Notes: generated by a model not told the origin, from the letters alone. Numbered from the stretch's first letter, positions 26,742 through 36,761 are shown. The stretch is 64,000 nucleotides of DNA from JACKOB01 sp024234575 (GCA_051208035.1 JBPJFZ010000015.1:1-64000); one strand, 5' to 3'. Program-made: numbers and translations.

Positions 26742-29700
26742 TTGGAAAAAAGAGTTCATTATCGTGTGCCGTTTGAACATATGGCCAAAATCCATTTTCA
26801 GGGGAAGGCTATACCCTGTTTGTTGCGAGACTTCTGCCCAGGTGGTGTTTTAGTCGATCTGGAAAGTTTCAACGAGACAGGTAAGCATGGCATTGATGGT
26901 GCCACGTTTGGTTCGGTGGTCGAAATGACACTGGATGCGGATCGCGGTGATCAGAAGCACAAACTCAATTTTAAAGCCGAAGTGCGCCACCAGAAGCAGG
27001 GTGCCGTCGGCCTGAAATTCTGCGCCATTGATAAGCGCACTCTCGACCTGCTGAAAGATCTTGCCCAATACACGAATAAGCAGCACTCCATAGAAATAGA
27101 CCACTCCATTGGCGCCGATAGTGCTGAAGTAAAATCCAAGCCTACAGTGATTGATGTACCTGATCAGACCGCCTCTTTGCGCTTTGGTGCGCAGCTTCTG
27201 GCAGGTTATCGCCGTGTCATATTAGAAAGCCTGCCGGTTGCTATCGAGCGGGGAATGCGTGTCGCCGCTGATAAATTATTAATGACGATGAACGAATCCG
27301 CTGACGCATGGCTTCGGGCAGATTTCAATTTGTCGTTGCAGATGATCGAAACTCGCGGTCATTGGATTGCAGAGCGGGTATCACAGAAAGTAACGGAAGA
27401 GTTGGCCACAGTGGTAGATGGGGCCGCACAAACTCGGCCGAACGAATCGTCTGCTCGTGCGAACCCAAATACCCGCGTCAAACTGGAAGTAATGCAGAAA
27501 GATGCGTTTGAAGATTGGCTGGCGGTAAATATGGCTATTCGTGCCATTGAAAATGAAGTTGGTTATGACCTGGGGTGCATTGCGACGGTCTTGTCGCAAA
27601 TAAGCGGCCGTAAAATGGATGTGCAAAGCTGTCCGGTAGGGCCTGATTTTATCCTTAAAACCCTCAGTGCCGCCTTCAGCAGCCTTGAACTGCCATCTTC
27701 CTCACAGCCATTAATATTTAAAACAATTGGTAAGATTCTGCAAAATGAGTTGCGTGACATCTATGCAGTTATGCTTGCGGGAGCCGAACGCTTCGGGTTT
27801 GATTTAAAAGCACAGAGTGTTGCGGCTTCACATCGGGCAGCACCCGAGCGCACTAAAATTGATGCAAATAGCGATAAAAGTAGAAAAAATAAGCCTGCAG
27901 CCTCTGTTTCTGAGGGGACAGTATCTGTGGCAGACGCCGCCAGTCCTAAACAACCGGCAACAGTAGGGCAGGTGCTATCCCGGCCTGGCGCTGGCTCGAC
28001 ACTTGCCCCACTATTTAATCATTTCAACGGCCTTAAAGAACGTAGTGGAGCAGATCATGACCATGAAGGGGCGGGTGACTCATACCTTCCAACGATGGGA
28101 GTGTTGCGCAACCTGATTCAACTTGGAGCCTCGGTTGGCAAAGGGGGGTCTTTAGTCAATAGTTCGCACCGCTTTGAGCCAACAGAAAATGATCTGGCTG
28201 GAAGGCCAAGTGTTGATCGAGCACATGTGCTTGAAGCCGTGTCAAGGTTACAGAGTGAAACTGATTCTGAAGCTGGTGAAGCGATTTTTACCAAACCGCT
28301 ATTGACGCAGTTGACGCAAGTTTTGCAATCGTCAGGCCTGCTTACCAGTGAAACCGCGCTGGCTCAGGATGACAGCAGCTTGATAAATATTACTGACCAG
28401 CTGTTTTCGTCCATTTTGGGGCAGAATGGCCTCAATGAAGTTTTAAAGAAGTGGATTGAGAAGCTGAAGCTCTCTATTTTGAAAGTGATTCTGCTCGATA
28501 ATACATTCTTCTCAAACAGTCAGCATCCGGCGCGATTGTTTATCAATCAACTGGCGAAGCTAGGTTCGGTGAAGCGGGCGACCAATACTGGCCTTGAGAA
28601 AACCCTCGAGCATTTTACTTCTCGCGTCATTAACGAGTATACCGGCGATAATGCCGTCTTTGAGGATGCTCTAAAAGAAATCAACCTGCTGGTTGAGCGG
28701 CAGGAAAAGGCATTTGAAAGAAACGCAGATCGTATCGCTCGCACCTACGAAGGTCAGCAAAAACTCGCCAGAGCAAGGCACCAGGTAACGGAAGAAATTG
28801 CAGAGCGATTAGTGGGTAAAGATGTTCCCAAATTGTTGCTGGAGTTTCTCGAAGTGGCTGGCTGGCGTCAGTTTTTAGTGGTGACACTGTTGAGAGAAGG
28901 CGCTCGCAGTGATACCTACAATGACGCTTTGGGTGTGATTGATACGTTATTTAAGTGGCTGTCCAAAGACGGTGGCGAGAGTCGAAATCAAGAAGCTGAC
29001 TTCGAAATGGATCTCGAAGCTCCAACCTTGTTCGACATGGTTGACCGGGAACTGGCCTCTGCCGGGCAGACAGGCTATCAGCGTATTTTGAATAAAATGA
29101 AGGCAGCAGTTCTTGAGGATGAGGTGCTGGATACCGTGCCGCTGGAAGAGTACCGCTGGACTGGGGAAGGCGCTGATGAAATCGTCAAACTTGAGCGGTC
29201 CGAGGCCCCCAGGCAGCTATCTCGCTGGGAGAAGCGGGCTACTTCACTGTCGGTGGGTGACTGGATTGAGTTTGAGTTGGATGGTGAAGAACGGCAGCGT
29301 ATGCGCTTGGCCTGGTCGGGGACAAACTCTTACCGGTTTGTTTTCGTCAGCAGTCAGGGGTTAAGAGATGTGGATATTACCCTGGACGATTTTGCGGAAG
29401 GCATCAAAGAAGGTCGGTTCAAGGTGCTTGATGCAGATGAAGTGCCTTTGGTAGATCAAGGGTTGCACAACATGGTGCAGTCTGTTTATGAAGACCTGGC
29501 CGGGCAGGCCAGTTGCGATCCGCTCACCGGGGTTTTAAGCCGTCAAGAGTTTGAGCGCTATATGGCGAGGGCGGTCGCAGACACAGTCACTCATAAAATG
29601 CCCTATTTTATTGCCTATCTCGATATTGACCAGTTTCGCGTCGTCAACAACAGCTACGGACACTTGGCTGGCGATCATATGCTGAAGCATGTCGCCAGAC

Positions 29701-30779
29701 TAATGAGCACAACAGTCGGTCCTGAGGTTATTTGTGGGCGCCTGGGTGGTAATGAGTTTGGTCTGATTTTTCGTGACATGAAGCGAAAAACGTTGGTGGC
29801 AGTGCTGGATCGTATTCGCAACTCAATCATGAATACCCCATTCGCTTGGGAAAATAATAATATTTATACCACTGTAAGTATTGGCTACGCAGAGATTAAT
29901 CCGAAAAGTGACAATCTGGATTCGGTAATGCGCAAAGCCTATCTGGCTTGTGAGTCCGCCAAAGACCATGGTCGCAATAGAATAATCGAATATGCTTTGC
30001 ATGATAAAGACCAGATGCGTCAGGATGAAATGATGGTGTGGGTAAAGCGCATCGAAAATTCGCTGGATGATTTTCTGGTATTACGTTGCCAGGAAATCAG
30101 ACCAATAAGAGATGGTGAAAGAAAATCACACTATGAAATATTGCTCGGTGTTCGCGACGAACAAGGAAATTTACTACCGCCGGTGAATCTTATTGAGGCT
30201 GCTGAGCACTATGGTCGTATGGCGCGTATTGATCGCTGGGTGGTGCATAATTCGCTGGCGTGGATGGAAAACAACCCGAAAGCGGTGGCCAATATTGATG
30301 GTATTTCTATTAATCTTTCTGGTACCTCGATTGGCGACGAGCACTTTCTGGAGTTTGTATTGGGCGAGTTGGCGGCCTGTAATATCCCCAAAGATAAAAT
30401 CTGTTTTGAAATTACTGAAACATCGGCGATCACCAGTCTGAATGAGGCCATTGAGTTTATTTCAGTGTTGAAGAAAAGAGGTTGTAAGTTTGCGCTGGAT
30501 GATTTCGGTACCGGTCTGTCGTCATATGCCTATATACAGCGACTACCTGTAGATTATTTAAAAATTGATGGCGTATTTATCCGCAATATTACCAATAACC
30601 AAAAGGATGAAGCACTGGTTCGGTCCATCAATGATTTAGCACATTTCATGGGCATGAAGACAACTGCTGAATATGTGGAAAACGACGAAATATTTGAATT
30701 GTTAGGTGATATTGGTATCGACAAGGCACAAGGTTTTGGTGTTCACAAACCTATGCTGTTGGACCAGCTTGTATTTTAA
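26742..30779 (+). CDS. PilZ-DUF1631-GGDEF-EAL c-di-GMP protein
   Basis: A 1345-residue protein starting at TTG, with GAGGAAG seven bases upstream. The N-terminal PilZ domain has the RxxxR pair in KRVHYRV; the second motif reads DFCPGG, with Cys where Ser is usual. Residues ~140-950 form a DUF1631-like helical region. The GGDEF domain is altered to GGNEF (RLGGNEFGLIF), so cyclase activity is doubtful. The EAL domain keeps its expected residues: Glu in YEILLG, INLSG, FEITETS, LDDFGTGLSSY, LKIDG and AEYVEN. Inference: a phosphodiesterase or c-di-GMP effector. The TPR-like gene at 30809 follows at 29 bases and is probably co-transcribed. Confidence 0.9.
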   Translation: MEKRVHYRVPFEHMAKIHFQGKAIPCLLRDFCPGGVLVDLESFNETGKHGIDGATFGSVVEMTLDADRGDQKHKLNFKAEVRHQKQGAVGLKFCAIDKRTLDLLKDLAQYTNKQHSIEIDHSIGADSAEVKSKPTVIDVPDQTASLRFGAQLLAGYRRVILESLPVAIERGMRVAADKLLMTMNESADAWLRADFNLSLQMIETRGHWIAERVSQKVTEELATVVDGAAQTRPNESSARANPNTRVKLEVMQKDAFEDWLAVNMAIRAIENEVGYDLGCIATVLSQISGRKMDVQSCPVGPDFILKTLSAAFSSLELPSSSQPLIFKTIGKILQNELRDIYAVMLAGAERFGFDLKAQSVAASHRAAPERTKIDANSDKSRKNKPAASVSEGTVSVADAASPKQPATVGQVLSRPGAGSTLAPLFNHFNGLKERSGADHDHEGAGDSYLPTMGVLRNLIQLGASVGKGGSLVNSSHRFEPTENDLAGRPSVDRAHVLEAVSRLQSETDSEAGEAIFTKPLLTQLTQVLQSSGLLTSETALAQDDSSLINITDQLFSSILGQNGLNEVLKKWIEKLKLSILKVILLDNTFFSNSQHPARLFINQLAKLGSVKRATNTGLEKTLEHFTSRVINEYTGDNAVFEDALKEINLLVERQEKAFERNADRIARTYEGQQKLARARHQVTEEIAERLVGKDVPKLLLEFLEVAGWRQFLVVTLLREGARSDTYNDALGVIDTLFKWLSKDGGESRNQEADFEMDLEAPTLFDMVDRELASAGQTGYQRILNKMKAAVLEDEVLDTVPLEEYRWTGEGADEIVKLERSEAPRQLSRWEKRATSLSVGDWIEFELDGEERQRMRLAWSGTNSYRFVFVSSQGLRDVDITLDDFAEGIKEGRFKVLDADEVPLVDQGLHNMVQSVYEDLAGQASCDPLTGVLSRQEFERYMARAVADTVTHKMPYFIAYLDIDQFRVVNNSYGHLAGDHMLKHVARLMSTTVGPEVICGRLGGNEFGLIFRDMKRKTLVAVLDRIRNSIMNTPFAWENNNIYTTVSIGYAEINPKSDNLDSVMRKAYLACESAKDHGRNRIIEYALHDKDQMRQDEMMVWVKRIENSLDDFLVLRCQEIRPIRDGERKSHYEILLGVRDEQGNLLPPVNLIEAAEHYGRMARIDRWVVHNSLAWMENNPKAVANIDGISINLSGTSIGDEHFLEFVLGELAACNIPKDKICFEITETSAITSLNEAIEFISVLKKRGCKFALDDFGTGLSSYAYIQRLPVDYLKIDGVFIRNITNNQKDEALVRSINDLAHFMGMKTTAEYVENDEIFELLGDIGIDKAQGFGVHKPMLLDQLVF

Positions 30780-30808
30780 AACTTGTACCCCGTATAGAGG
30801 TGAATCCG

Positions 30809-31672
30809 GTGAATTTTTTTCGTATTAACAAGCGCTTGCTAATATCAATGGTGCTTCTTTGCAGCGGTGCGACTTATAGCTGGGCGTTGCCGGCAGAACA
30901 TGAGGCGCAGCGTCTATTGCAGTCGGCAAGTCAGGCGATTGCTGTCGATGATATGGCTAAAGCTGCCGCGCAATTAGAGCGTATCCAAGCCCTGGGAATT
31001 GAGCCTCCTACGATCTATTACTATTATCAGGGTAAAGTCTTTCAACATGAGAAACGCTATGTTGAAGCCAAGTCAATGTATGAAACGTATGTCGTCAGTG
31101 AGGGAGCGGAAGGTAAGTTTTATGCGGATGCACTCAATAGAATTACCGCAAGTGAAGAGGCGAAAATGCTCGAAGAGCAGGTGGAAGAGCACAAGGCAGC
31201 GACTCCGGTGGCGGCCAAAATGCTGTGGCAGCCGCAAAGTGATGACGATTACCTCAGCAACCTGCGATCACTCTATTTGGCTGGCGATGATGTGACGGCA
31301 TTGGTTACTCATATCAATACTTTGTTGGTGGGCAGCCCTTATTACGGTACGCGCATTAAAAATCGCGACCATCGTACCGGCGAGGATTATCGAATCGAAG
31401 TGTCGAAGGATCGGGAACTACTCGTTAAACGAAAAAATTATGATACCGCCACCGGGCCCAGGTGGGATGTGACTAAAATGGATGTCTACGGTATTGATCC
31501 TATTATTCAGTTTGGCTGTGAATTTGATCGATTCGTTTGCTGGCTTTACCATCCGGTCATGGCTAACCAACGCTGGATTCTTTTGGATCGGGACGACGTT
31601 GCTGCTGAAGAGTTGAGTCGTGCCATGTCCCGACTGATTCGCCTGTTACAAAAAGGCAGTGAGGCGAGTTAG
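30809..31672 (+). CDS. exported TPR-like protein of unknown function
   Basis: About 287 residues. I choose GTG 30809, since AGAGG ends eight bases before it; GTG 30800 overlaps that ribosome site. A signal peptide is clear (NKRLLISMVLLCSGATYSWA). Helical repeats follow (EAQRLLQSASQAIAVDDMAKA, YYYQGKVFQHEKRYVEAKSMY), like TPR or Sel1 pairs. The C-terminal ~110 residues have a two-Cys segment (FGCEFDRFVCWLYHP). Likely periplasmic and linked to the upstream c-di-GMP protein by operon position. Confidence 0.65.
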   Translation: MNFFRINKRLLISMVLLCSGATYSWALPAEHEAQRLLQSASQAIAVDDMAKAAAQLERIQALGIEPPTIYYYYQGKVFQHEKRYVEAKSMYETYVVSEGAEGKFYADALNRITASEEAKMLEEQVEEHKAATPVAAKMLWQPQSDDDYLSNLRSLYLAGDDVTALVTHINTLLVGSPYYGTRIKNRDHRTGEDYRIEVSKDRELLVKRKNYDTATGPRWDVTKMDVYGIDPIIQFGCEFDRFVCWLYHPVMANQRWILLDRDDVAAEELSRAMSRLIRLLQKGSEAS

Positions 31673-31714
31673 GGAAACATCGCTACAAGGGCACCCGCTT
31701 TGCAGCAAGGCGTA

Positions 31715-31933
31715 TTATTCTTTGCTTTCACTAACCAGCTCGAAGCGGGGGATTGTTTCCCCGTCGAGCGTAACGGTTTCATTAAACATAAACAGCGGCC
31801 TAACCCAAAGCTCTTGAGCGCCATATTGAGGTCGGTAGACTACGAGCATCTCTTCTGTTTCACTATGCCTCGCCGTACCCAACACTTCGTAGAGGTTGCC
31901 TTTGTAGTGACGGTAAGTGCCTGTTTTAATCAT
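31715..31933 (-). CDS. DUF1653 family protein
   Basis: A 72-residue protein of the DUF1653 family (TGTYRHYKGNLYEVLGTARHSET...VVYRPQYGAQELWVRPLFMF...). It forms a small beta-rich cytoplasmic domain of unknown role. The start is supported by AAAGGATC. It is downstream of the TPP enzyme on the same strand with a 52-base gap; an antisense frame at 31700-31981 is its shadow. Confidence 0.88.
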   Translation of the reverse strand: MIKTGTYRHYKGNLYEVLGTARHSETEEMLVVYRPQYGAQELWVRPLFMFNETVTLDGETIPRFELVSESKE

Positions 31934-31985
31934 AACGATCCTTTAGTCAGTGCAGGTTGTCATTACGGTTTGTCTGATTGATCGA

Positions 31986-33767
31986 TCAGACTGAGATCGA
32001 GCCTTTTCTAAAGTCTGATTTTTGTAATATGACATTGATCAGAACAGGTTTTCCTGTGCGAGCAATCTCTTGTGCTTTCTTGATTGTCGAGACTATTTTT
32101 GCAGGGTCGCGCAGCAGCAAACCTTCACCGCCATAGCCTTTGGCGACCGTGTGGTAGTCGGTTTGGCGCAGAACAGTGCCCACATCATCTTTTAGAATTT
32201 CAACCTGATCGCGCGCTATTTGGTTCCAGGAGGCATCGTTGCCTACCAGTGCGATAACACCAATACCATGCCGGACGAATGTATCGAACTCGGCAAGCGA
32301 ATAGGCACAGGAGCCATCACCATAGATCAGCCAGACTTCCGAGCCGGGATGACTAAGAGCGCCACCGGCAGCGAAGCCGCCGCCGACGCCAAGGGTGCCG
32401 AATACGCCGGGATCAAGCCAGCGCAAGGGGCCTCTCGGGTTAAGTGTATAGGCGGCGGTGGCAACGAAGTCCCCGCCATCCGCCACGAGCACGCTGTTTT
32501 CAGGCAGTAGCGTATCAAGTTTTTGAAAGAGTTTGAGTGGATTGATGCCTGTGCCCCTAACGACTGCCTGTAAATCAATCTCTTTGTTACGTTCTTCGTC
32601 CTGTTGACGCAGTTTGTTGAGCCAGGGCAGATATTTTTTATAGCTGTCATAGGCTACATCGGCCGCCAGCACTTCAATAAAACTACCTGGATCGTCATGG
32701 ATGGCAACCGTTGGCCGGCGATTGCGAGTTAAGTCTTCTTTACAGCGATTGATAGAAACTAACTTGGCACGGGAAGAAATATGGTTGCCGTAATCCAGAC
32801 GGAAATCATTAGGCACGCCCGCCAAAATAACCAGATCAGCTTCGCGTAACGCCTTTTTACGTTGATGTCTGAGCTGTAACCTGTGTTTAGGGCCAAGTAA
32901 TCCGCGAGCCATGCCAGAGAGGTAGACTGGCACTCCCAATTGGTCGATTGCCGTGGTTAGCTCGTTAATTCTGTCTGGTGCCAGGGTAGATTGGCTGCCG
33001 ACGAGCATAACCGGCTTCTTCGCGTTATTCAGCAAGCGGCCGACAATCTTAGAAAACGAGAGCCGTTTAAGTGAAGTTTGGGCGCCATGTGTTAAATCTC
33101 CCACAGCTTTGGATACACTATCGAGAATACTGTCGCCGGTAAGTTCGTGATCGGCGTCTTTAAACATTGCCTTGGTGTGATAGTCGAGATAAAGCTGTAT
33201 GGCCTTTTTACCAAGAGACCCACCTGCCTGGTCAGCCCCTTTGATGCCATACCATTCGCGAACGATGCTTTCAGGGTAGAGAATATCTATAGGCAGCTCG
33301 ACAAATACCGGGCCAGGAACGCCAGAGGTGGCAATTTGAAATGCCTTTTCGAGAGCGGGCTCGATGTCCTTTACCTTGCCAATGGTGACGGCATACTTTA
33401 CATGGGGACGGATGAGTTCCATCTGGTTGATATCTTGCAGCGAACCACGTCCTCGTAATACCGTAGCGCTGGCACCCCCTAACAAAATTAAAGGGGATTG
33501 TGCCAGTTGCGCGTTTTTAACAGCTGTTAGTGTGTTGGTGACACCAGGCCCCGCGGTGACAGCGGCTACACCAGGAATGCCCGTAATACGAGATACCGCG
33601 TCAGCAGCAAAAACGGCACTGGCTTCATCTCGCACGTCGATGACTTTAATACCCTGTTTTTTACAGCCGGATAATATGGGTGAAATATGTCCGCCGCAAA
33701 GCGTAAAAAGTTGAGCTACGTTATGTCGTACTAACACACTTGCTACTTTCGTACCGCCATCGCTCAT
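31986..33767 (-). CDS. TPP-dependent enzyme, acetolactate synthase-like (ILVBL/2-hydroxyacyl-CoA lyase type)
   Basis: A 593-residue protein with the three-domain TPP fold. The cofactor Glu is in VRDEASAVFAAD; GPGVTN and the central Rossmann-like domain (KPVMLVGSQSTL) follow; the Mg-TPP motif is GDGSCAYSLAEFDTF...GNDASWNQ. The C-terminus ends DFRKGSISV, as in ILVBL-like proteins rather than biosynthetic IlvB. No IlvN-type small subunit is adjacent. Known relatives cleave 2-hydroxyacyl-CoA; the substrate here is not determined. Confidence 0.85.
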   Translation of the reverse strand: MSDGGTKVASVLVRHNVAQLFTLCGGHISPILSGCKKQGIKVIDVRDEASAVFAADAVSRITGIPGVAAVTAGPGVTNTLTAVKNAQLAQSPLILLGGASATVLRGRGSLQDINQMELIRPHVKYAVTIGKVKDIEPALEKAFQIATSGVPGPVFVELPIDILYPESIVREWYGIKGADQAGGSLGKKAIQLYLDYHTKAMFKDADHELTGDSILDSVSKAVGDLTHGAQTSLKRLSFSKIVGRLLNNAKKPVMLVGSQSTLAPDRINELTTAIDQLGVPVYLSGMARGLLGPKHRLQLRHQRKKALREADLVILAGVPNDFRLDYGNHISSRAKLVSINRCKEDLTRNRRPTVAIHDDPGSFIEVLAADVAYDSYKKYLPWLNKLRQQDEERNKEIDLQAVVRGTGINPLKLFQKLDTLLPENSVLVADGGDFVATAAYTLNPRGPLRWLDPGVFGTLGVGGGFAAGGALSHPGSEVWLIYGDGSCAYSLAEFDTFVRHGIGVIALVGNDASWNQIARDQVEILKDDVGTVLRQTDYHTVAKGYGGEGLLLRDPAKIVSTIKKAQEIARTGKPVLINVILQKSDFRKGSISV

Positions 33768-33833
33768 TCAATTTATCCCCGTTACATTAGTTATGTTCTG
33801 TGGTTTTTATTTATTTTCTTAACCCCTTGCAAC

Positions 33834-35708
33834 CTATTGTGCGAAGGGGTTGATCGTATCATCGTCTGCCCCGTTCTTTCCTATTCGACACTGTACCTCT
33901 ACGGTGGTACCGAAAATTGTTGTTTCATCGGCAACGGTCAGCGGGTTGTCGATAGGAGAATGCTTTAGTGGCCTCGGGGTAGAGGTAATCGAGCAGCTTC
34001 CTCCGAGCTGACTGGCACGCTCATTCATAATGGTCATTCCGTGGCTGAATGGTGATGGCGTTTTTATCATGCCCATACCATCGTCTTGTACTTGAATTAT
34101 TACCTGGCTGTCCTTGAGTTCGCTCAAATTAATCCAAACTTTCGTGGCATTGGCGTGCTTGACGATATTGGTTAACGCTTCGCGGATAATTTGTAATATG
34201 TGCATTTCTTCGTTAGCAGAAGGCGACAGGTGTTTAAGCTGGTAGTTGAGTTTTATCGTCAGGTTTCCTCGTTGCGTATACTCCGATATCGCACTTTTTA
34301 GTGCCTGCTCAAGGCCGGGTTCGTGTGCCTGCAGACGAAAAGTGGTGAGTACTTCGCGCAATTGCTGGTAGGCAATCGCAATACCTTCTTTCAGTTCTAA
34401 TGCGACCGCTTCAAGGTTTTGCTTGGGTGCATCTTTCTCGATTAGGTGGTTAAATCTGGCAATTTGGATTTTTAGAAATGACAGTGTTTGGGCGATGGAA
34501 TCATGCAGTTCTCTGGCAATGGTGGCGCGTTCTTCAACCAATAATAGCCTGTGTTCCCGTTCAATACTGATCATATTGCCAAAAGCTTTGCTGATGAGGT
34601 CTGCAAAGGTATCTAGTAGTTGTTGCTGCCAGGGTAGTAATGTTTTGCCGGGTAAATCCACCTCAATAAATCCCAGGTTTTGCTTTTCATAAAAGAGTTC
34701 TACCCGGGTTGAGAGAGTTCCTTGTTCTGGTGAAGATTGCGCACTCTCGAAGATATTTACATGGTGCTGGAAGACGGTTTTTTTCGAGTTTACGCCGTAT
34801 ACTTCCAGCGTAACGGCATGGAACCCGGCCACCTGTCGGCAGGCGTTGACCAGTTTAATGAAGCCGGACTTAGAGTTGGGTGTGACCGCTAGCGTGCGTG
34901 CGGCCTGATTTAAAAAGAGTAATGCGTCATTGCGTATCTGTAATTCTTCTGTCTTCTCTTTGACCCGTGCCTCGAGGTCTGTGTAAAGCACACCCAAGCT
35001 TTCGGCCATGTTGTTATAGGCAAGGGCTACTTCACCTAACTCGTCTTGGGCACGAAGTTTAGCGCGGAAGCTAAAATCGCCAGATTGGGCAAGCCGAGCA
35101 CCAACGACCAGTTCTTTTAAGGGCTGTAGAATTCTTCTGTTGAGCAACCACATAACGATAAAAGCAGTCAGAACCGTTGTGATAATACCCAGACTCAGCA
35201 GCGTTTTTAGCTTATTGAGTTTGTTTTCGGTGCGCAGCTGTATCAGGGTAACAAAGCCGTCGATGGTAGTAACAAAAGACTTGAGTCTGGAGGTTATTTC
35301 AGCAGGTGTTCGTGATGCAACAATGATCTCGTCACGAATGTTTTTCCAGTTAGTATGAATGGTGTTTAACTGCACAGTGACTGCGTCGTCCGGGTCGGGC
35401 TTTTTAGAGGCCTCTGCAGACATCACCGCTTGCAAGCGTGAATCGAACTCCCCCGTATAATTAATCAGGTCTTGTCGGTCTGCCGCAGTAATTTGCGAAA
35501 TGGCTTCATTCGTTTTAGCAGAGCTATATGCCAAGGCGATGCGCATTGCATACATACGCAAAGAGCCTGCGACGTTAATATTTTCGGCATCACCTTCGGA
35601 GGATTCCAGAATTATCACCGTTGATGTCATACCCGCCAAGGAGATAAACAGTATGGTGGTGAGAATACATCCAAAAATAAGCGCGATAGAAGGGTGTTTG
35701 GCTGACAT
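33834..35708 (-). CDS. NarX-like sensor histidine kinase (orphan)
   Basis: About 624 residues from ATG 35708 (MSAKHPS...). The frame is open to TTG 35768, but that extension runs through a perfect hairpin and is unlikely to be coding. Order: a membrane helix, a PilJ/NarX-type sensing domain (NVAGSLRMYAMRIALAY), a second helix, HAMP, a GAF-like linker, HisKA_3 dimerisation with the phospho-His in ARELHDSIAQTLSFL, and an HATPase (REALTNIVKHANA, DDGMGM). Known: pairs with LuxR-type regulators such as NarL, but none is adjacent. Confidence 0.9.
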   Translation of the reverse strand: MSAKHPSIALIFGCILTTILFISLAGMTSTVIILESSEGDAENINVAGSLRMYAMRIALAYSSAKTNEAISQITAADRQDLINYTGEFDSRLQAVMSAEASKKPDPDDAVTVQLNTIHTNWKNIRDEIIVASRTPAEITSRLKSFVTTIDGFVTLIQLRTENKLNKLKTLLSLGIITTVLTAFIVMWLLNRRILQPLKELVVGARLAQSGDFSFRAKLRAQDELGEVALAYNNMAESLGVLYTDLEARVKEKTEELQIRNDALLFLNQAARTLAVTPNSKSGFIKLVNACRQVAGFHAVTLEVYGVNSKKTVFQHHVNIFESAQSSPEQGTLSTRVELFYEKQNLGFIEVDLPGKTLLPWQQQLLDTFADLISKAFGNMISIEREHRLLLVEERATIARELHDSIAQTLSFLKIQIARFNHLIEKDAPKQNLEAVALELKEGIAIAYQQLREVLTTFRLQAHEPGLEQALKSAISEYTQRGNLTIKLNYQLKHLSPSANEEMHILQIIREALTNIVKHANATKVWINLSELKDSQVIIQVQDDGMGMIKTPSPFSHGMTIMNERASQLGGSCSITSTPRPLKHSPIDNPLTVADETTIFGTTVEVQCRIGKNGADDDTINPFAQ

Positions 35709-35756
35709 ACGCGAGCACTTGTAACGAAATAGAAACAAAGTGTAAACGCTTGCCGT

Positions 35757-35777
35757 ACCGCTGTCCAAGACAGCGGT
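35757..35777. terminator. perfect 9-bp hairpin between flagellin and kinase genes
   Basis: ACCGCTGTC, loop CAA, GACAGCGGT. It lies 56 bases past the flagellin stop. No long T-run follows on the minus strand, so it may be a weak terminator or mRNA-end hairpin. Confidence 0.5.
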
Positions 35778-35832
35778 CTGTTTCTTTGCTTGTGGTGACT
35801 ACCGTTACCCTTAGGACAGTGTAGGTTGCCGT

Positions 35833-36642
35833 TTAAGACAACAGCCGTAGAACATTTTCCCGGTTGCTGTTGGCCTGCGCGCGTACCGCTATATCTACCT
35901 GATTACGGATATCTTTACTGATCAGGTTGGTAATTTCTTTGGCTAGGTCTGCGTCACTGATACGGCTGCGGGAGGCTTCGGCATTCTCACGAGATTGCGA
36001 CAAGGTATCGATAGTTGATTCGAATCTGTTCGCCACAGCGCCAAACTCTGCCGCATCGCTGTTTATTTCTTCCATCGCTTTGTCTAGCACAGATATCGCT
36101 GCTGAAGCTGACTCGGGAGTAGTGACTGAAATGGAAGACAAGCCTGTATCAGCGATAGTCTGTTTTAGGTCGGTGGAGGATATCTCGACCGTATCGCCAG
36201 CATCGGGACCAGTCTGGAAACTTATCGCCTTCTCAGAGTCGAAAATCTTGACGCCATTGAAGTTTGTTTTTTCCAGCGTGTCGTTGGTTTGAGTGAGGAT
36301 CTGGTCAATTTCTTTTTGGATACCGCGGCGGTCCTCAGCTGTGAGTGTGCCGTTGGCGGCTTGCAAACTAAGCTCTCTGGCGCGCTGCAAGCCATCATTA
36401 ATTGAGGATAGCGCACCATTAGCCACCTGCGTGAATGACACGCCATCACCTGAATTCCTGATGGCAACATTGTAGCCATTGACCTGCGAACTCATTCGGT
36501 TGGATATCGCCAAACCGGCAGCATCATCGGCTGCTGAATTGATACGTTTACCCGAGCTGATCCGGCTAAATTCAGTGATCGGGTTATTTTTTAGCGCACT
36601 GGCGTTGCCTAAACCGGCACTACCGTTAATATTTATCGCCAT
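35833..36642 (-). CDS. flagellin
   Basis: A 269-residue flagellin made almost only of the conserved N and C terminal domains. The N-terminus has the D1 signature SSGKRINSAADDAAGLAISNRM, and the C-terminus ends IAVRAQANSNRENVLRLLS. The first ~25 residues (MAININGSAGLGNASALKNN) differ from the usual MAQVINTN...LSSG start and are slightly shorter. The variable surface domain is nearly absent. No other flagellar gene is in the window. A flagellin C-terminus of this sort is needed for export and assembly. Confidence 0.93.
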   Translation of the reverse strand: MAININGSAGLGNASALKNNPITEFSRISSGKRINSAADDAAGLAISNRMSSQVNGYNVAIRNSGDGVSFTQVANGALSSINDGLQRARELSLQAANGTLTAEDRRGIQKEIDQILTQTNDTLEKTNFNGVKIFDSEKAISFQTGPDAGDTVEISSTDLKQTIADTGLSSISVTTPESASAAISVLDKAMEEINSDAAEFGAVANRFESTIDTLSQSRENAEASRSRISDADLAKEITNLISKDIRNQVDIAVRAQANSNRENVLRLLS

Positions 36643-36761
36643 CGAACCAGCCCTCGTAAAACACGAATCTTATAGCTCTATAGTAGATCAAAATGTGAGC
36701 AATTTGAATGGTGGATTAGTGACGGTTTGTAGGGATTTGTAAGGTGTGGCGGAGGAGGCCT

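Noticed and set aside
31700..31981. 93-residue plus-strand frame
   Set aside because: Antisense to the recognised DUF1653 gene.
35709..35768. 20-codon N-terminal extension of the NarX-like kinase
   Set aside because: It starts with TTG inside a perfect hairpin and adds no sensible signal; ATG 35708 is preferred.
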